Assembly (NCBI GenBank): GCA_002205965.3
Contig: NADL03000665.1
Span: 620,001 to 684,000, forward strand
DNA length: 64,000 nt
Direction: 5' to 3'
Source of the DNA: Kappaphycus alvarezii
Lineage: Eukaryota > Rhodophyta > Florideophyceae > Gigartinales > Solieriaceae
Shown here: positions 58,901 through 64,000 of the stretch, in pieces
Position numbering within the stretch: position 1 is the stretch's first letter
Layout: every line of letters starts with the position of its first letter
Position numbers and translations under genes: made by a program
The notes under the pieces: model-generated
Database searches by the model: none
What the model was told of the DNA's origin: nothing
Seen by the model: the letters and a program-made list of their open reading frames with translations, nothing else

Positions 58901-60111
58901 TTATGGAAATTATTCTTAATTTTACCTTTTGTGATAGGAAAGCCTTTCTGGGATTCAAAAAGAATTGCTTACACATTTTCAGTCTTGAGAGGGGCTTTCA
59001 ATCAAAAAAATGTCGCCAACAGCGTGTTAAGATAAGACGTGAAAAAAAATATGCTCTATTACGCAGGTATCATGCAGGTATTGTCGAGAACAGTACACCA
59101 ACAGCTGTAAGAAACCTCTCATGAATGTAAAAAGGAGAGTTTGCCAATTGCCTTAGAATTCCTCATGAATGATGTGGTAATTAATAATCACTGAAGGTAT
59201 CATAAAACTTGGGACCGTTTCGATAGATAAGAAGCCAAAAAACTATGATGTTGTAACTCAGCTTCGGAACGGTGAAGTTATTCAGATCGCAGTTAAGAAG
59301 ACATAATAACGCATATGTTTTGCTCGAATTTTACGCTGCAGGTTATTATGTCCATAACACATATTAGTAGAACTTCTATTAGTTATATTAAATATTATTC
59401 AATATCTATCGCTTTATTAGTAACCTAACACTCCCCGGAAAAGGATTCGTATTCTAGAGGCAGAACATTTTCGAAAAAGTAAATTTTGGGAAATTATTAT
59501 CAAAAATAGTGAAATTTTAGAAAAAAAGATATACTAGAACGGAAAGCATCTTAGGTTGCTTATTGCAGAAAATCTGAACACAAATTAATAGTTTTGATGA
59601 AATCCAACTAATCAGTTCCCAAAATTTTTTAGTCCCAATATCATCAGTGGGGCAGTCCAATGTTTCCGTTCTGATATAATTTAACGTACTATACTCTTAG
59701 AGATTTCTAGGGTTCAAGGCAGAGATTCTCCTCCTCGCGTCAAGTGTGAAAGAAATTTCATTACAGTTGGTGAAGATATACATTATTTCCCGCTTAATTG
59801 CACGCAGTTTGTGGATATGCTCGGCATGAAGCTAAACCATAAAGTGCAGGTTGCGAGAAAAGCCATTCAAGGCCTCTGTGCCGTTCCAGAACGAGCAATA
59901 GACTATCCTTTATTTCAGTGGTCGGGGAAACGTGAAATATTTGTCTACGAAGGCTTGAAGTACTCATCAACTCGGGAATGGGACTGGCTCTCACGACTGA
60001 GCCTTCGCAGCTCCTACTGTAAGCTCGCCAAACGCTTTATACCAATTCTCTCCTCCGGCATTATCGAACGCTAAATAATCTTCGCCATCGCAACAGTTCG
60101 GAGCTTTTCTT
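55971..60111. other. Intergenic, AT-rich, no gene recognised
   Basis: About 4.1 kb without a credible gene. A 104-codon frame at 58810-59124 and an 87-codon frame at 59811-60074 have no recognised family. Composition resembles the 21.7-26.2 kb desert. No LTR for the preceding element was matched here. Confidence 0.5.
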
Positions 60112-61600
60112 TTAGACATGGAACGTTAACGTCTCCCTGTTCCTTACACCTTCCTCCTGAGACATTATTTGGCCATTCACTGTACTACTTTGAGCAACAA
60201 TGTCATTAAAAATAGATTTCTCCTCTACAACCTCATATACATCATCCTCGTCTTCAGTATTTAGGAGCTGCACCACATACATCCTGTTCGATGGAGAAAT
60301 AGCTGAAGCAATATCTGATTCCAGCTGTGACGTAGAATCATTCAGCAAATTAGAGATGTACATTACAACGGATGACTCACCCTGAAAAAGACCGATGTGC
60401 AAAAGACCGATGTGTTTTTACCAAATCCCAATTGTCGTAGAAGTCATTGCACTCTAGATATATTGGAGACCCATTTCATAGCAGTCAGCTGATCGATCTT
60501 GTACATCTTCGTTACATCGACATCGACCATATCCAAACTCTTTCCACCTAAAGCTTCCGAAATCCACATTTATTTTTTGTTACTGTACTAGCATCACAGG
60601 GTTGAGTTTTAGATGTAGTATTGGGAGGCAGAAATTCAATCTGAACAACTGTTTCTTTCGTTACGTGCGCCGAACAGTATTCAATGAACAATAAAACTTT
60701 ATGGCAAACAGAATAATCAATAAACCTGTTGAACCTTTCAAACCAATCAAAAAGCAGAGCAGCAGTCATCCACGCCTTCTTACCATTATGGTAATGGAAG
60801 CCCATCTCTTGACCGGTTTTCTTATTAAAACAACATGGACGCCCAGAATTTCCAATTACCATGAGAGAGAACCTCTTGCTACCGTCGAAGTTGCAACAAG
60901 CGAGTCCAGATATACGATTTTTTCTTTCTTTAGACCTGATAAATGTCGTGAAGAACTATCCGGGTGGCATATTAGAAAATAAACCAAATTCGTCGGCATT
61001 CCAAACACGGGAGTGGTAAAAGCTATGAAGCATTTGCCGTAACGTGGAAAGCCCATTAAATGCACCGTTTCTTCAGCATCACCAGCTTCACTGAGTGTTC
61101 GCTAACATTTTTAATGCTATCGGTTTCGGAATCGGGTCAGCCAACTAGCCCCGAAAGTGTTAGCGAACAGCTTGTCTTCATCTTGCTCCTTGTTTACCAA
61201 ATCTGTAGCCTTTTTGCTTTGTCCTGTATCATTCTGCCTGAGGTTCCAATGCGTCTAAAGTACTTATCACAAACCCAGCGATATATTGCCTCTTCCAAAA
61301 TATGGTTGTTACCTGTGTGGTCACGTTTGTTGACACTAAGTTTCAGAGGCTATGTCTGTTTTTTCTTTTCTCTGATTGCACGTGAAATTATTGACTGGAT
61401 GTTAATGGGTTTCAATTTAAAACTTCTTTGCGCCCAACTCTTCGTAGATTTTTTCGTATATCTTTTTGTTGCTTTTGTGTGAGCATTGGGATCACTAGCG
61501 AGGGACATATATTTGGATGGGAATTGGCTGGCGGGAGAAGGTTGTTTTTTCACAGATTCAAAGCGGCAAATATTAACTTCAATAGAATTTTTCAAGACAT
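60112..61600 (-). mobile_element. pogo-type DNA transposon copy, heavily broken
   Basis: Minus-strand remains of a third pogo-superfamily copy. The clearest part (60548-60862) is the DDE core: VIGNSGRPCCFNKKTGQEMG, FDWFERFNRFID, VLLFIEYCSAHVT (second catalytic region, with Glu where Asp is usual) and IEFLPPNTTSKTQPCDAS (third Asp). Upstream, 61200-61600 contains a decayed HTH region (NHILEEAIYRWVCDKYFRR). Downstream, the 96-codon frame 60112-60402 (ASAISPSNRMYVVQLLNTED) is probably the C-terminal tail. Many stops and shifts make it older than the copy at 47380. Ends were not fixed. Confidence 0.68.
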
Positions 61601-62205
61601 CGGACGAGATGTGCGCTGGATAGCACTAGAGCAACCTGCAGCAGTGGTGAAGTTGGATATTGTGGAAATAATTTCATTTCGATTCAATACTGTATTCAAT
61701 GCTGCTGTAGTATTAGCAGATTGATAGATCATAGGCTTCTATATGGTACAGTACTGTTCCTGATAAATTGTTAGAGAACAAAACGTCAAGATGCAAACGG
61801 CTCATTCATAAGTTAATTGCATTGAGGCGTTCGAATGTACTGCACTGTATATTCAAAGAGACTTTTGACTGACCTTATAACGTCAACTTGATGAACCTTT
61901 CTTCAGAATCAGAGGATCCATATGTACCTAGCTAGGGACCCAGGTTCTAAAGTCTTCGCTCTAAAAATCGAAATGCATCCACATGCACCGAAAATCCCAC
62001 AGATTTAAAGAAAAAGTAGGATTTTATTTCCCCTATATGCAGAGATATGTAGGAAGAAATGCATTTTTCAAATACAGGGCACTTTATACAATTTGATGGA
62101 CGGTGGGCCGATATGGTATGCAATTTACGTCCGAAATATGCTTAAGAGAGATACGTTTACTCTTTTAACTTATCTTGAGTGTACACCGACTGACCGACTA
62201 TTCAG
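61601..62205. other. Intergenic, no gene recognised
   Basis: AT-rich spacer between the pogo copy and the second LINE end. GTACAGTACTG near 61745 recalls a pogo terminal motif and could mark that element's right end, but no partner was found. Confidence 0.35.
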
Positions 62206-62595
62206 TTAAGAGCTAACTGGATGTACCAGATCGGTCACGTGCAGTGGGGCCCGCGATATGATGGCCATAGCCACCGACGACCACAAAGTGCAACTGATAC
62301 GCTGGTAGATGCGTGTGCGAATCGTAGCTTCCGAGGTGTGGCATTTCGTCGCAATACGTGGCACAAACTCTTCGATAAATAATGCGGTATCTGGAGAAGG
62401 GGCACCGAGGGAATCGAAAAACAGAGGCTGGAATCGGAAACCGAGGTCTCGGGAGGGCAGAGAGGGGGGGACCAGGCGCCTTGACAGCTTGTGCTGGAGG
62501 TCCTGTACCTTGCGATGGTGCACGAGGGCGGCAGCCCCTCCGGCAACTTTAAGCGGTACTTTTTTACCCGGGAAACACTGTACTTTTGGAATCAA
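62206..62595 (-). mobile_element. LINE C-terminus, second copy of the family at 43680-44530
   Basis: A 129-codon frame matching the end of the LINE polyprotein at 43680-44530: VAGGAAALVHHRKVQ (there VAGGAAELAARDKVT), FDSLGAPSPDTALFIEEFVP-RIATKCH (there YSLGAPCPRTIAFIEELVPR-IASKCH) and CTLWSSVAMAIISRAP (there CNLWSSIA, stop, AILSRAP). It covers only the last part of the endonuclease domain, as expected for a 5'-truncated LINE copy. The flank upstream of 62600 shows no further similarity by eye. Confidence 0.72.
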
Positions 62596-64000
62596 CCTTC
62601 ATTTCTGCAAAAAAATGTTCGCTGATCCATGATCTCGGGTCGCACTCTTACGGCTTTGTACCAACAAGCTCTTTTGCAACTAATTTCCTTTAATTCCTCT
62701 CTTTCCTCTATGGGGCTACTCCCCCCTCAGTACAATCTCTTCCGTCATTCACTTTTACTTTCACTTCTTTTATCGACTTTTCTTCTTTCTCTTTTTTATC
62801 CTTTTCCTCAGCTTAAGCGGACCCCTCCTTTTCTTATTACTAAAATTATGAACGTATAATTTGCATAATATCTGTCAAAAAGAGAACATATGCGGATAAA
62901 GGCAGTTTGTGTTTAGCAGGCGACGGCTATACACTGTGGGAGCTCAATTGTGTGTGCACAAAGGTTGTGAAACCCAAAATCACCAAATACGCGACTTTTC
63001 GCACATCTTTTATTTAAAATATATTATTTATAGCGCTAATAAAGGTGCAAAAGAATCCTGGATGACATCGCGCAGCTCTTGCACCTTACCTTTTTCACTA
63101 TGCCGAAGGCTGATCCTTGATAACTTGCCTTCTGTGGGGTGTTAAGCCCACACGAGCAGATCAAGGTAGAACTGTGGTTAACACTTTGGTTGAGGCTGGC
63201 TGGGCAACGCCGGCCGCTCCAAACCAGGGTTTATATAGAACTGAAGATAGCTACGAACTAAAGTAAAATGCAGTCTAACAGTAGCGAAGTGAAAGGTATT
63301 CCCGTAAAACAGCCCTGACGGTATCGTAAGTAGCGCTTTCTGAATTGTAGTCGGCAAGAATGACATACTCTGACAAGATGTAAGAAGTACATTGGTCAAG
63401 GTGGCATGGGATAGCAAGGCGACTTTTGATTGGTAAAGCAATTATATAATATCCCAGTGTGCAACTCGCCCGTAACTATTCCAAGTGTACCAATGGGGTC
63501 AAACGCTATGTTCAGAACTGTAAGGAAAGTGTAATGACAGCAAAATTCCTAGTAGCCCTGGCTGCAAGGTTACCAGTGGTTTGAATCTACAGTACAGTAG
63601 ATGCAGTAAATTCGTGTGAAGCTGTAAGGTCTGTGAAGTGAAATACAACACTTTCGAAGCTCGCCAAATTCTCTCCAAAGTTTCTTGGAGCGAGAAAGTA
63701 CCTCTTTTGAAGTAGTACTGTATAATAACATGTGCAGTAACCTTTGCAAATCTATACAGTACGTACTCCACAATGAAACCAAGGTGACCATGGTATTAAG
63801 TGTTTTGCACGCAAAATATATCTTTCGAATCTCTGACTTCTTGATGGCCTGCTGACATGGCTAAAGAGTTTGTCGCGAGTAATCTCAAGAAAACCAGGTA
63901 ATGATATTTCCGCAAAAAATCCTCTTTCCACCACCATTAAACACCATTTGAAGATGACCGTTCTTAGAAAGAACACATTTTCGACGCCAAAAATTGACAT
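62596..64000. other. Intergenic, no gene recognised
   Basis: About 1.4 kb to the window edge. A pyrimidine-rich stretch occupies about 62690-62830. Open frames up to 90 codons show no family resemblance. Confidence 0.4.

Noticed and set aside
58810-59124. 104-codon plus-strand frame
   Set aside because: Considered as a transposase N-terminus, but no HTH or downstream DDE part could be recognised.

Overview
This is a eukaryotic nuclear window: a small island of host genes surrounded by old mobile elements and long AT-rich spacers. There are no operons or bacterial-style gene packing. Host genes are intron-poor; one GT-AG intron (13501-13624) could be defined. The mix of a SHAQKYF-type MYB factor, compact genes and old LTR, LINE, pogo, hAT and Harbinger copies fits a red alga such as a florideophyte. 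An oomycete or another intron-poor protist is not excluded, because several Ty3-type elements resemble families common in oomycetes.

Layout. 1-6.3 kb: two broken LTR-type retroelements, a Ty3/gypsy pol region and a second element with gag, protease and integrase in Copia-like order. 6.3-18.6 kb: the host island. It holds an intact 716-residue protein with alternating TPF and RVxF-like motifs (-), a secreted helical protein (+), an unidentified helical gene (-), a maltose/galactoside O-acetyltransferase-type gene with one intron (-), a prenylcysteine-oxidase-like gene (+, many frame breaks), and a SMARCAL1/HARP-type SNF2 helicase with GRF zinc fingers and a PIP-like box (-). 18.6-26.3 kb: gene-poor and very AT-rich, with one perfect 21-bp hairpin. 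26.3-31.2 kb: a Ty1/copia element with both LTRs. 32.5-34.5 kb: an internally deleted PIF/Harbinger element. 38.6-39.5 kb: an intact SHAQKYL MYB gene. 40.0-41.6 kb: an unidentified, probably helical-repeat gene with frame breaks. 42.4-44.5 kb: two head-to-head pieces of a LINE with a restriction-like endonuclease. 46.1-50.3 kb: a hAT element that appears to be split by a pogo element. 50.7-52.4 kb: a second pogo/jerky-like element. 52.9-56.0 kb: another Ty3/gypsy fossil. 60.1-61.6 kb: a third pogo-like copy. 62.2-62.6 kb: a second copy of the LINE C-terminus.

Two themes stand out. First, four recognisable or probable host genes carry small frame breaks, several of them single missing bases at G or C runs, while the 716-residue gene and the MYB gene are clean. 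This may be homopolymer-length error in the assembly rather than gene death. Second, the most unusual proteins are the TPF/RVxF repeat protein, which looks like a multivalent phosphatase-docking scaffold, and the GRF-HARP-SNF2-PIP architecture. No CRISPR array, rRNA or convincing tRNA was seen. All identifications come from reading motifs by eye; no database search was run.
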